Shown here: positions 24,789 to 33,740 of the stretch, in pieces
Layout of the letters: each line of letters opens with the position of its first letter
Position numbering within the stretch: position 1 is the stretch's first letter
Assembly: GCA_035528905.1 (NCBI GenBank)
Contig: DATKXU010000103.1
Location: 1 to 64,000 of the forward strand
DNA: 64,000 nt
Direction: 5' to 3'
DNA from: DATKXU01 sp035528905
GTDB taxonomy: Bacteria; Armatimonadota; UBA5829; DTJY01
The notes under the pieces: model-generated
What the model saw: only the letters and a program-made list of their open reading frames with translations
Database searches by the model: none
What the model was told of the DNA's origin: nothing
Made by a program: the position numbers and the translations under genes

Positions 24789-26642
24789 TCACGTCCGGCT
24801 CCAATTGCCAAGCATGAGCGCGTCTGCAAACCTCTCCTGAAAACCCGTTTCCGTTGTCAACTCGACGTATTCGGTGGACTCGGCGATGCACTCTGCGTCC
24901 CCGCGCATATCAAGCGAGATGAGCGCCAGCTTCGCACCCTCGCCGGCTGCATTGCCGACCAAGTGCACCTTGGACAGCGGCACATCCGGAATCATCCCGG
25001 CCGCTATCGCGCTCTCCTTGCGCACATAGTTGCCGAACGCACCAGCCAGGACGACTCTATCGAGGTCATCCGCGCGAACATTCAGCCGCTCCATCAAAGT
25101 CTGTATGCCGGCAGCAATCGCCCCCTTCGCAAGCTGGACCTCCCGGACATCCCTTTGGGTAATAACGATCGGCCCGCCGGTGCACGACTCCTCGGCAGCA
25201 GCCAGTACGAACTCGTTGCCGCGATCTCCACCGTGAAGATTCTCGGAAAGGTGCGCGAATTCCTTGGGTATTTCGCCAGCATCTACTATTCTGCCGCCCG
25301 GCTCTACAATTCCTGCCTGAACCAGGCAAACAACCGCATCGAGAAGTCCCGATCCGCAGATTCCGGCTGCCTTCGCCCCGCCGACAGTGCTGAACCGAAT
25401 CGCACCATTGTCGAACCAGACCGCATCGATGGCTCCGGGCGCCGCCCGCATACCATGCCTGATATGCGCTCCTTCGAAGGCCGGGCCGGCTGCAGTAGAG
25501 CACGCAAGTATTCGGCCCTTGCATCCCAGGACTATCTCGCCGTTCGTGCCGATGTCCACCGCCAGAGCCGGGCGCTCATATTCGTAGAGCGCGGTGGCCA
25601 GGATGACTCCGACCGTATCGGCCCCGACGTATCCTGCTATGCTCGGGAGGACATGCACGTACCCGAAATCATTGATGCCGATTCCAAGCTCACGCGCACG
25701 CATGTACAAGCTGCGGCTCACAACCGGAACGTACGGCGCCACCGCCAGGTGTCTCGGGTCTATGCCGAGCAGCAAGTGCATCATGCAGGTGTTGCCGACG
25801 ACCGATACCTCATAGATGCGCTGAGGGGAGATGCCGGCCCCGTCCGCCAGATCGCCAAGCAGCCTGTTCAGCTCACCGACTATCGAAGCCCGGAGTTCCT
25901 CCAATCCGCCAGGCCGTTCCATCACATAGCTGATGCGGCTTACCACATCCTCACCGATTCGCGCCTGCGGATTCATGGAGGCAGCAACGGACAACTGACG
26001 CCCGCTGTTCAGATCCAGGAGGTAGGCCGCCAGAGTAGTGGTTCCGATGTCAACCGCGGCGCCGAAGCACTCCCCCGTGGTATCGCCAGGCTCGAAGTCG
26101 ATTGGCCTGCCGCCAGCGAATACCCCTGTGACGCCGAAATCGGCGCGCCGAAGGTCACTCGCAAGCCTGCGAAGGGCCGCCACATCGAGACCAGCCTGAC
26201 TAGGGGCAATGTCGAAAGCTTCCAGCACCCGCGTGAGGTCGGAGCGCAGGTCGTCCACCGTTGGCTTCGGGATACGGGCATGTTTCTTGGTAATGGCCGG
26301 GCGCAGCGCCGTTTGACGCGCCGTACCGGCAGTCAGGATGCTTGCCGCCTGGCTGCTGTCAGGCACACAAACGACCGCGTGCTCATAGACCGTGGTTTGG
26401 CAGGCAAGGCGACACCCTTGAATCAACTCGGTGTCAGTTAGCCTATCAAGTTCGGTAGGGGTCGGAGGAGGTGCACCCTGCAGGAAGACAACCGCGCACT
26501 TCCCGCAGCGGCCCTTGCCGCCGCAGGGCGTATCCAGATCGGCACCAGCGATCTGCGCCGCCTGCCGGAGAGGCGTTCCGGGTTCGGTCTGCACGACTTT
26601 CCCGGAAGGCTGAAACTCTATGGTTATACTTCCCAAGCCCAA
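24789..26642 (-). CDS. ASKHA-domain ferredoxin protein (corrinoid reductive activator, RACE/DUF4445)
   Basis: Iron-sulfur protein that would use ATP to reduce inactive Co(II) corrinoid proteins. The N-terminal plant-type [2Fe-2S] ferredoxin has ligands Cys40, Cys46, Cys49 and Cys81 (CGGKGRCGKC and LACQT). It is followed by a linker and a large ASKHA ATPase part with AAVDIGTTTLAAY near 190, LAVDIGTNGEIVLG, CGSGLLDAV and VLAGAFGN. 617 residues is normal. It starts with TTG. It lies 35 bases upstream of the corrinoid protein, its natural partner, and 30 bases after a TPR gene. Confidence 0.93.
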   Translation of the reverse strand: MGLGSITIEFQPSGKVVQTEPGTPLRQAAQIAGADLDTPCGGKGRCGKCAVVFLQGAPPPTPTELDRLTDTELIQGCRLACQTTVYEHAVVCVPDSSQAASILTAGTARQTALRPAITKKHARIPKPTVDDLRSDLTRVLEAFDIAPSQAGLDVAALRRLASDLRRADFGVTGVFAGGRPIDFEPGDTTGECFGAAVDIGTTTLAAYLLDLNSGRQLSVAASMNPQARIGEDVVSRISYVMERPGGLEELRASIVGELNRLLGDLADGAGISPQRIYEVSVVGNTCMMHLLLGIDPRHLAVAPYVPVVSRSLYMRARELGIGINDFGYVHVLPSIAGYVGADTVGVILATALYEYERPALAVDIGTNGEIVLGCKGRILACSTAAGPAFEGAHIRHGMRAAPGAIDAVWFDNGAIRFSTVGGAKAAGICGSGLLDAVVCLVQAGIVEPGGRIVDAGEIPKEFAHLSENLHGGDRGNEFVLAAAEESCTGGPIVITQRDVREVQLAKGAIAAGIQTLMERLNVRADDLDRVVLAGAFGNYVRKESAIAAGMIPDVPLSKVHLVGNAAGEGAKLALISLDMRGDAECIAESTEYVELTTETGFQERFADALMLGNWSRT

Positions 26643-26672
26643 AAGCCTGTAGCTCCAATTGCGACCGAAACG

Positions 26673-27020
26673 TCAGAAATACACAAGTTCCCTGCGGGCG
26701 ACCTCGTTGGATGGATCAATCTCTAGGACGGCCAAGAACTCCGCCCTCGCCTCTTCACACATCCCCAGCATGGCATACGTCATCGCTAGATCGTTCCTTG
26801 CGCCAAGGTTCTGCGGGTTCATCTCAACTGCCTTCTTCAGCTCCTCAACAGACTCATCGAACAGCCCCGTGAACCCATACACCAATCCGAGCTGCCTGCG
26901 AGCCTCGTCATTGGAGGTATCTGCAGAAATCGCCTTTTGGAACTCCGCTATCGCTTCCTCGTAGCGGCCCTCAACTTTGAACGCAATGCCCCGCTCGAGG
27001 TGCTCTTCGACGTCACCCAT
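26673..27020 (-). CDS. TPR-repeat protein
   Basis: Small helical protein of 115 residues made of about three tetratricopeptide repeats (AIAEFQKAISADTS, ESVEELKKAVEMNPQN, EARAEFLAVLEIDPSN), a protein-binding scaffold without catalytic residues. I start at MGDVEEH, where GAGGT precedes the ATG, instead of 19 residues upstream. It heads the activator/corrinoid gene run, so it may aid assembly or docking of that system, which is inference only. The 176 bases between it and fmt hold no feature I recognise. Confidence 0.85.
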   Translation of the reverse strand: MGDVEEHLERGIAFKVEGRYEEAIAEFQKAISADTSNDEARRQLGLVYGFTGLFDESVEELKKAVEMNPQNLGARNDLAMTYAMLGMCEEARAEFLAVLEIDPSNEVARRELVYF

Positions 27021-27196
27021 CTCCCTACCTCTTAGAAGCAAGGCCGACGGTATTGAATAAACAAGAGAATGATGCATCCGTTTACAGCTCGCCTGCTACC
27101 GCCTGTTGATAAGAGACGGCCCGCGCTATCGGAGATAGGGCTCAACCTGATGGGGGCTTCAGATAGAGTATAGCACCGTTCGCAGCACAAATCAAG

Positions 27197-28129
27197 CTAT
27201 GCGAGTCTCACGCCTTTCACGACGCCGTAACCTCTGGCGAACTCACTGGCATGCATTCGCTTCCGGTTCTCGGGCTGCACTTCGACCAGAAGCACTGCCC
27301 CGTGTCCCGCCCGGACCAGCACACCTTCGGCGCCGGCGCGAAGAACCTCGCCGGGCTCGCCCGCTGGCGCCGCATCCTCCGCCGCAGCAGAGCTCCAAAC
27401 CTTCAGGGGCGAGCCGCGCCAGACGGTGTATGCCCCCGGCCGGGGAGTGCATCCCCTGATCCGGTTTACTATCGTCTGTGCCTCGTCTTCCCAACGTATC
27501 ACACACTCTTCCCTCTTGACGGAAGGCGCATAGGTCGCCTGTGCGTCATCCTGAGGTCTAGGACTAATGGCGTCCTGTCCGAGCCTCTCCAGGGTTTCAA
27601 GCAGCAGAGCGGCGCCTGCCTCCGCAAGGCGGGCTTCCAGCGTTCCCTCATTATCCGCCGGGCGGATTTCTACCTCTTGCTGGAGGAGGATCGGCCCGGT
27701 ATCGAGGCCGGGATCCATTAGCATCGTGCTTACGCCGGTGCGCGTTTCCCCGTTGAACAAGGCATGGTGCACAGGAGCCGCGCCACGGTACTTTGGGAGA
27801 ATCGAGGCATGGACGTTGAGGCTTCCGAATCTGGGAATATCGAGCACTGACTTGGGGATTATCTGCCCGAACGCGGCTAGGACAATGGCATCGGGCGACA
27901 ATTCCCGGACGAGGCTGATGAACTCCTCGGAGCGAACCTTCTCAGGCTGGTGGATCGGAACACCGGCTTGGAGCGCCACCTGCTTCACCGCCGATACTCT
28001 CATCTGCAGACCGCGGCCGGCCGGGCGGTCAGGCTGAGTCACCACACCGATCACCTGGTGTTTCGATGCGAGGAGCGCCTTCAACATGGGAATCGCAAAG
28101 CCGCCCGTGCCTATGAATAGAATGCGCAT
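27197..28129 (-). CDS. fmt: Methionyl-tRNA formyltransferase
   Basis: Formylates initiator Met-tRNA with 10-formyl-THF. The catalytic block is intact: NVHASILPKYRGAAP with Asn and His, and the later Asp of DPGLDTGPI; the C-terminal tRNA-binding domain (NRIRGCTPRPGAY) is present. 310 residues is normal. I use the ATG before RILFIGTGG, with GGAGG eight bases upstream. It follows def by 62 bases, the usual def-fmt pair. Confidence 0.97.
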   Translation of the reverse strand: MRILFIGTGGFAIPMLKALLASKHQVIGVVTQPDRPAGRGLQMRVSAVKQVALQAGVPIHQPEKVRSEEFISLVRELSPDAIVLAAFGQIIPKSVLDIPRFGSLNVHASILPKYRGAAPVHHALFNGETRTGVSTMLMDPGLDTGPILLQQEVEIRPADNEGTLEARLAEAGAALLLETLERLGQDAISPRPQDDAQATYAPSVKREECVIRWEDEAQTIVNRIRGCTPRPGAYTVWRGSPLKVWSSAAAEDAAPAGEPGEVLRAGAEGVLVRAGHGAVLLVEVQPENRKRMHASEFARGYGVVKGVRLA

Positions 28130-28191
28130 TCGATGCGCCTCCGGAATGATGCGTGACTTAACATGCCTGATAGCGGCTGCTGACGACGGAA

Positions 28192-28674
28192 TCACGCCTG
28201 GCGCTGTTCTTCTTCAGTTACACAGTACAGCGAATCGGGTTCGGCCCGATCTATGAAGAGAGTGCCATTCAGATGGTCCATTTCGTGCTGGAAGACTCGC
28301 GCCAGCAGGCCCTCCGTTTTTATCTTGACGGTCTTGCCGCTCAAATCCGTTCCCTTGACCACAACCTGCTCGGCGCGCTTCACCTCGCCTTGGAGGCCCG
28401 GCACGCTCAAGCAGCCCTCGACCCCCATCTGCTCACCGCTCGCCCTCACGACTTTCGGGTTGATCACGACACCCGGGCCGGTGCCATCATCGTAGACGAA
28501 AATCCTCTGGAGGACGCCGACCTGGTTGGCCGCGAGGCCGAGACCGCACGTCTCGTGCATGGTGGCAATCATGTCCTTAACCAGCTTCCTGACGCCCGGA
28601 TTGACTTTGGATATATTCTTCGCCCGCTCGCGGAGCACGGGATCCGGATACTTCACAATCTCTCGTCCAGCCAT
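28192..28674 (-). CDS. def: Peptide deformylase
   Basis: Metalloenzyme removing the formyl group from nascent proteins. All three motifs are present: GLGLAANQVG, EGCLSVPG (metal-binding Cys) and QHEMDH (two metal-binding His and the catalytic Glu). 160 residues is normal. The ATG before AGREIVKYPDP is chosen; residues further upstream are not conserved-looking and run through the 8-bp repeat array. It sits between priA and fmt, as in many Terrabacteria. Confidence 0.97.
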   Translation of the reverse strand: MAGREIVKYPDPVLRERAKNISKVNPGVRKLVKDMIATMHETCGLGLAANQVGVLQRIFVYDDGTGPGVVINPKVVRASGEQMGVEGCLSVPGLQGEVKRAEQVVVKGTDLSGKTVKIKTEGLLARVFQHEMDHLNGTLFIDRAEPDSLYCVTEEEQRQA

Positions 28675-28700
28675 CCAAATGCCTCTCGCCGAGGAAGAAA

Positions 28701-28731
28701 CTGCAGACGGCAGCCTACTCCAATACTCCAA
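28701..28731. repeat. Mixed short repeats between priA and def
   Basis: CTGCAGACGGCAG (28701-28713, related to the 7-bp CTGCAGT unit) is followed by two identical octamers TACTCCAA TACTCCAA (28716-28731). Both repeat families of this window therefore meet in one 79-base gap. Confidence 0.6.
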
Positions 28732-28753
28732 TTTCTGCCTGTCTGCTCAGCCA

Positions 28754-31183
28754 TTATAGCATCGTGAGCGGATCAACGTCGAGCATCAGGCCGGCCCTGG
28801 CTGTTGACGGCATGCTGTCCAGGCTGTCCCTGACAATCCTGGAAAGACCAGGACTTCCACGATCCTTGAGCACCAGATGCCACCGGTACAAGCCCTTGAG
28901 CTTCGAGATCGGCGCTGGCGCAGGCCCGAGGATATCCACCGTTTCCCGCGGGATGCGCGCTTCGAGCATAGACGCAAGCTCGCGCAGCCTGCTTTCAGCA
29001 TAACCAATAACCGAATCGCTCGAAACTATGTTGATGAGCCGCGCGAACGGCGGATAGCACAGTTCCTGCCGGTAAGCGATTTCCTGCTCGTAGAAGCTCG
29101 CGTAGTCCTGGCGGGCTGCCGCCTCGATCGCGTAATGCTCCGGCGAGAAGGACTGGATGATCACCTCGCCGGGAACGTCACCCCTGCCTGCACGACCGCT
29201 CACCTGAGTCAGCAACTGGAAAGTGCGCTCCGCAGCGCGGAAATCGGGCAGGTGCAGAGCAGTATCGGCGCTGACGACGCCGACCAGCGTGACATTCGGG
29301 AAGTCAAGGCCCTTCGCCACCATCTGCGTGCCAACCAGGATGTCGGCTTCGCCCCGATCGAACGTATCCAGGAGCTTGGCGACAGAGCCCTTCCGGCGCG
29401 TGGTGTCGCTGTCCATGCGGATGACGGATGCCTCCTGAAAGGCTCTGCGGGCCTCCTCCTCGACTCGCTCCGTGCCGACTCCGAACTGCCTGATGTGAGG
29501 CCCGCCGCACTTCGGACACTCTGTTGGAGCTGGGCGGCTTTCATTGCAATGGTGGCAGCGGAGCATCCTTGCCCCAGCGTGGTAAGTCAGGGACACATCG
29601 CAATTGCTGCACCTCGCCGTGTAGCCGCACGTCCTGCACAAGATAAACGACGCATAACCTCGGCGATTCACGAACAGGATGACCTGCTCGCGCCGCGTGA
29701 GCCGTTCTGCGACCGCCTCCTCGAGCTGCTCGCTGAAGAAGCTCCTGCGCCCGCGCTCGAATTCCTCTCTAAGATCAACCAATCTGACCGCGGGAAGCGG
29801 CCTGTCGTCTATTCTCTTGTCAAGCACCGCGAGGCTTATCTCGCCCGACTGTGCGCGATGGAACGTCTCGACCGCCGGAGTCGCGCTCCCCAGGACGACA
29901 GAAGCCCCCTCCGATCTCGCCCGCTCCTCCGCCACGCTGCGCGCGTTGTACCTGGGCGAGTGCTCCTGCTTGTACGATGGCTCGTGCTCCTCATCCACCA
30001 CTACCAGCCCGAGATTGCGGACGGGCGCAAATACCGCCGAGCGCGGGCCCAGAACGACCTTCGCCTCGCCGCTCTCTATCCTTCGCCATTCATCATGGCG
30101 CTCGCCCACGGACAGCCTGCTGTGCAAGACTGCCAGCCTGTCGCCGAAACGAGAAGCATACGCATGCGCCAGATAGGTGGTCAGCGATATCTCCGGTACC
30201 AGCGCGATGCAGCTTCCCCCACGATCAAGCACATCGGCGATGCTTCGCAGGTAGACTTCAGTCTTGCCGCTGCCGGTAACGCCGTATAGCAAAGTTGTGT
30301 GCGGCAGACCGGCCGAAAGCCCCTCAGCGACGGCTCGAACCGCATTCTCCTGGGCCTCCGTAAGCGTGAAACCTGCGCGAACGTCTGCCGCCCTCGATTC
30401 AAACGGCTTCCGGCGAACGCGCAGTTGGACTTTCCTCGCAAGCCCCTTCTGCACCAAGGCGCGAGCCGGGCTGGAGGAGCTGTCCACCCGGCGCAGCAGT
30501 TCCGCCTGCCGAATCGGGCCTCCCTCACGCGCGAGTTCTTTCAGCATCGCAGCCTGCTTCGGAGCCCGAGACACAAGTTGATCGAGCTCGGGGATCTCCT
30601 CGTCCTCGGCAATTGCAAGCCCTCGGACGATCAGCGGGCGTGCCTTCGGAAGCTCCAACGAGCGCACAACTTCCACAGCTCCGCGGGCTCTCAACTGCCT
30701 CAGCGCGGAAGCGAACTTGTCCATCCTGGCCCTGGCCTTGAGCGCGTCGGCGTCAGCCGCGCCGCCCATGTCCGCGAGAACCTCCACAAGCCTTTGCTGG
30801 TTCGGAGAGGAGCTGGACACCCTTTCAGGATCGAGGAGGCGGACGATGGAGCTCACCGTCGCGCTCATCACTTCCGGCACGATGGCGCGGACGGAATGAG
30901 CCACGGGCGCTGCGTAGTACTCGGAAATCCAACGGGCGAGGCGAAGGAGAGGTGGATTGAGCGCACAGGCATACGGGACAACGGCAACGAGGTCCTTGAT
31001 GTCCTCGATCTCCGGGGCAGTTTCCCCGAGATCAACGATGTAGCCCACCAGTTCCCTACCGGAGAAAGGAACAGCGACGCAGGCGCCGTGGAAGACCTCG
31101 CCCTCCAAATCCTCCGGCACGCGGTATGTGAAGGGCTGGGATAGGCCCGGCGCATCGGCATCTACGATAACGCTGGCATACAA
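28754..31183 (-). CDS. priA: Primosomal protein N' (replication restart helicase PriA)
   Basis: 3'-5' superfamily 2 helicase that reloads the replisome at stalled forks. An N-terminal 3'BD domain is followed by Walker A GVTGSGKTEVY, the DEEH box (VVVDEEHEPSY), a zinc-binding insert with Cys pairs (CRTCGYTARCSNC, CHHC, CPKCG) and motif VI (QVSGRAGRG). 809 residues is normal. The start is TTG with GGAG five bases upstream, directly following the TAG of metK, so the pair is coupled. Confidence 0.97.
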   Translation of the reverse strand: MYASVIVDADAPGLSQPFTYRVPEDLEGEVFHGACVAVPFSGRELVGYIVDLGETAPEIEDIKDLVAVVPYACALNPPLLRLARWISEYYAAPVAHSVRAIVPEVMSATVSSIVRLLDPERVSSSSPNQQRLVEVLADMGGAADADALKARARMDKFASALRQLRARGAVEVVRSLELPKARPLIVRGLAIAEDEEIPELDQLVSRAPKQAAMLKELAREGGPIRQAELLRRVDSSSSPARALVQKGLARKVQLRVRRKPFESRAADVRAGFTLTEAQENAVRAVAEGLSAGLPHTTLLYGVTGSGKTEVYLRSIADVLDRGGSCIALVPEISLTTYLAHAYASRFGDRLAVLHSRLSVGERHDEWRRIESGEAKVVLGPRSAVFAPVRNLGLVVVDEEHEPSYKQEHSPRYNARSVAEERARSEGASVVLGSATPAVETFHRAQSGEISLAVLDKRIDDRPLPAVRLVDLREEFERGRRSFFSEQLEEAVAERLTRREQVILFVNRRGYASFILCRTCGYTARCSNCDVSLTYHAGARMLRCHHCNESRPAPTECPKCGGPHIRQFGVGTERVEEEARRAFQEASVIRMDSDTTRRKGSVAKLLDTFDRGEADILVGTQMVAKGLDFPNVTLVGVVSADTALHLPDFRAAERTFQLLTQVSGRAGRGDVPGEVIIQSFSPEHYAIEAAARQDYASFYEQEIAYRQELCYPPFARLINIVSSDSVIGYAESRLRELASMLEARIPRETVDILGPAPAPISKLKGLYRWHLVLKDRGSPGLSRIVRDSLDSMPSTARAGLMLDVDPLTML

Positions 31184-32332
31184 CTACACTCCGGCCTCTT
31201 TTCGGAGGGTTTCGGCCATATCCGTGTCTTCCCACGCGACGTTCAGGTCAACGCGGCCGAAATGCCCGTACACGGCGGTCTGTCTGTAGATAGGCCGCCG
31301 CAGTTCCAGCTTGTTGATTATGCCTTGGGGGCTCAGGTCGAAGTATTTGGTGGTTAATTGGACAATGCGCTTATCTGGAATCTTGCCAGTGCCAAAGGTA
31401 TCCGCCAGCATCGAGAGAGGCAGCTTTTCCCCGATGGCGTACGCGACTTGAAGCTCGCATCTCTCCGCGAGTCCGGCGGCGACAATGTTCTTCGCTATGT
31501 ATCGCATCATGTAAGCCGCAGATCGGTCAACCTTGGTAGGATCCTTGCCGCTGAAGCAGCCGCCGCCATGCCTGGACATGCCGCCGTACGTATCCACCAC
31601 GATTTTCCGGCCGGTGAGACCGGTATCGGCCCGCGGACCGCCGATGGAAAAGCTGCCGGTAGGGTTCACCAGGAACTTGGTGTTCTTGTCGAGCAGCTCC
31701 GGCGGGATGGTTGGCTTGATCACGCGCTCGACGACATCCTGAAATATGGTTGACTGAGGGATCGTGGGCTGGTGCTGGGCCGCCACGAGAACCTTGTCCA
31801 CACGGATCGGCCGGAATCCTTCGTACTCGACCGTCACCTGGCTCTTGCCATCCGGGCGCAGATAGTCCAACTGACCGGTGCGCCTGACGATTGCGAGCTG
31901 GCGAACGAGCTTATGGGCAAGCATGATAGGCATCGGCATCAGCTCGGGCGTCTCGGTGCACGCAAAGCCGAACATCATCCCCTGATCCCCTGCCCCGCCC
32001 ATGTCAACACCCATCGCTATGTCGGACGACTGCGACTGAATAGCCGTGAGCACACCCACGTTCTCGAAGTCGAAGCCGTATTTCGCGCGCGTGTAACCTA
32101 CCTCTTCAATCGTGTGGCGCACCAGAGACGGGATTTCGACATAGGTGCTGGTTGTGATCTCGCCCGCCACCATACAGAAGCCCGTGGTGACCAGCGTCTC
32201 ACACGCGACACGACCGACGGGGTCCTTATCAAGTATTGCATCGAGGATCGCATCCGATATCTGGTCGGCCAGCTTGTCGGGATGCCCCTCAGCAACGGAT
32301 TCGGAAGTGAAGAAGTGTCTGTTTGCTCTCAA
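31184..32332 (-). CDS. metK: S-adenosylmethionine synthetase
   Basis: Makes SAM from methionine and ATP. Signature blocks are SESVAEGHPDKLADQISDAI at the start, GAGDQGMMFGFA, and GGGCFSGKDPTKVDRS in the C-terminal third. 382 residues is typical. Starts with TTG, with GGAGG six bases upstream. Its stop codon abuts the priA start. I see no SAM riboswitch in the 85-base gap upstream, only a repeat element. Insertion of metK between coaBC and priA is unusual compared with the Firmicutes order. Confidence 0.98.
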   Translation of the reverse strand: MRANRHFFTSESVAEGHPDKLADQISDAILDAILDKDPVGRVACETLVTTGFCMVAGEITTSTYVEIPSLVRHTIEEVGYTRAKYGFDFENVGVLTAIQSQSSDIAMGVDMGGAGDQGMMFGFACTETPELMPMPIMLAHKLVRQLAIVRRTGQLDYLRPDGKSQVTVEYEGFRPIRVDKVLVAAQHQPTIPQSTIFQDVVERVIKPTIPPELLDKNTKFLVNPTGSFSIGGPRADTGLTGRKIVVDTYGGMSRHGGGCFSGKDPTKVDRSAAYMMRYIAKNIVAAGLAERCELQVAYAIGEKLPLSMLADTFGTGKIPDKRIVQLTTKYFDLSPQGIINKLELRRPIYRQTAVYGHFGRVDLNVAWEDTDMAETLRKEAGV

Positions 32333-32380
32333 CTCAATCCTCCAGTTTACTCACAATACCTATCAGGGCCGATTCTTGCA

Positions 32381-32415
32381 GGCCCTCACCCTAGCCCTCT
32401 CCCGGAGGGAGGCGG
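32381..32415. repeat. REP-like palindromic element in coaBC-metK gap
   Basis: The sequence beginning CCCTCACCCTAGCCCTCTCC (32383 on) continues with GGAGGGAGG and can fold TCCC/GGGA with CCCTC/GAGGG. Very similar CCCTCACCCTAACCCTCTCC elements are dispersed in many bacterial genomes. Only this copy is in the window. Confidence 0.5.
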
Positions 32416-32417
32416 AA

Positions 32418-33623
32418 TTACTGTGCGAGCGCTTTCTTGACCGAATCGAGGATCTGATGCGCGATCTGGATCTTCGGCAGGCGCGGCAGTTGCTCCACCC
32501 CGCCGCTCTTATCAACGATAGTAACCTCGTTGAAATCCGCGCCGAAGCCGATCCCCGGCTTCGAGACATCGTTCGCCACTATGAGGTCGAGGTTCTTTGC
32601 GTGCAACTTGGCCTTCGCGTTCTCCACGAGGTTCTGCGTCTCGGCCGCGAATCCGACGAGGACCCGCCCTTCTTTCCTGCGGCCAACCTCGGCCATTATG
32701 TCCTTCGTAGGCATCAATTCGAGCGTCAGGCCGGCGTCGGACTTCTTCATCTTGCCCTTGCCGGGTGATCTAGGCGCGTAATCGGCAACCGCCGCCGCTC
32801 CGATCACGACGCGAACATCTGCCAGGCGTTTGAGAACCGCTTGAAGCATCTCGGCGGCCGTCTGCACTCTGATCAAGTTCGCGCTCGATGGCGCGGGCAG
32901 CGAAGTAGGCCCGGACACGAGAACAACCTTTGCTCCTCGCTCAGCCGCTGCCCCGGCGATGGCATATCCCATTTTGCCCGACGAGCGATTGGCGATGAAC
33001 CTGACCGGATCAATCGGCTCCTGAGTCGGCCCGGCTGTAACCAGGATGGGGACACCATCGAGGTCGTGCTTCCTCTCCAGGCACTCGATCACCGCCTGGA
33101 CGATTCTCTCAGTCGCTGCCAGTCTGCCAACGCCTTCTTCGCCACATGCAAGGCGCCCGACCTCCGGGCCTACGAATGCATACCCCAGCGATTCGAGCCG
33201 CTCGACATTCGCCCTGACGATGGGATTCTCCCACATCTTGCAGTTCATCGCCGGAGCGAGCACGACGGGAGCGCGGGTCGCCATTACCATCGTCGAAAGC
33301 ATATCGTCCGCTACGCCGGACGCGATCTTCCCCAGGATGTTCGCGGTTGCCGGCGCAATCAGGAAGAGGTCCGCCTTGTCCGACAGGGAGACGTGCGCGA
33401 TCTCGTACTCGTGCGGCTCATCCCACAGGCCCGTGATCACCTGGTTTTCCGTGAGCGCACGAAATGTCACCGGCCCGACGAACTGCGTTGCGTGCTCCGT
33501 CATGACGACGTAGACGCATGCGCCGCTCTGGACGAGCGTGCTACATATCTCCACCGCCTTGTACGCGGCGATTCCCCCGGTGACTCCGAGAACGATTGTT
33601 TTGCCCGAAAGAGTCATAACCAT
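32418..33623 (-). CDS. coaBC: Bifunctional phosphopantothenoylcysteine decarboxylase/phosphopantothenate-cysteine ligase
   Basis: Two consecutive steps of coenzyme A synthesis. The N-terminal flavin-dependent CoaC half shows VTGGIAAYK and the substrate-binding APAMNCKMW; the CoaB half shows PTQEPIDPVRFIANRSSGKMG, AAAVADYAP and KMKKSD. 401 residues is typical. I use the ATG at 33623; a TTG just before and an ATG two codons after are alternatives. The 117-base gap to gmk is too short for rpoZ, which normally sits there; it holds an inverted repeat (CAACCCCG/CGGGGTTG) with a long loop and no clear function. Confidence 0.96.
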   Translation of the reverse strand: MVMTLSGKTIVLGVTGGIAAYKAVEICSTLVQSGACVYVVMTEHATQFVGPVTFRALTENQVITGLWDEPHEYEIAHVSLSDKADLFLIAPATANILGKIASGVADDMLSTMVMATRAPVVLAPAMNCKMWENPIVRANVERLESLGYAFVGPEVGRLACGEEGVGRLAATERIVQAVIECLERKHDLDGVPILVTAGPTQEPIDPVRFIANRSSGKMGYAIAGAAAERGAKVVLVSGPTSLPAPSSANLIRVQTAAEMLQAVLKRLADVRVVIGAAAVADYAPRSPGKGKMKKSDAGLTLELMPTKDIMAEVGRRKEGRVLVGFAAETQNLVENAKAKLHAKNLDLIVANDVSKPGIGFGADFNEVTIVDKSGGVEQLPRLPKIQIAHQILDSVKKALAQ

Positions 33624-33740
33624 CAACCCCGAACCGGAATGAACGTCCTACGCGGGGTTGTTTCGGCACCATGCCCTCGCCATTCCGCGCCTACGGCGGG
33701 AAGCGTCAGGGCCTTTTTGAACAATCCCACGTTCGACGTT

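Noticed and set aside
24774..26441. Long plus-strand open frame antisense to the corrinoid activator (555 codons)
   Set aside because: It mirrors the real gene in a GC-rich coding region. It has no domain, no ribosome site and an Arg/Gly/His-rich composition typical of antisense frames.
28877..30289. 470-codon plus-strand frame opposite priA
   Set aside because: Shadow frame; the priA motifs and zinc Cys are on the minus strand.
32333..32417. SAM riboswitch before metK
   Set aside because: The gap is only 85 bases and holds a REP-like element; no K-turn or SAM-box core is visible.
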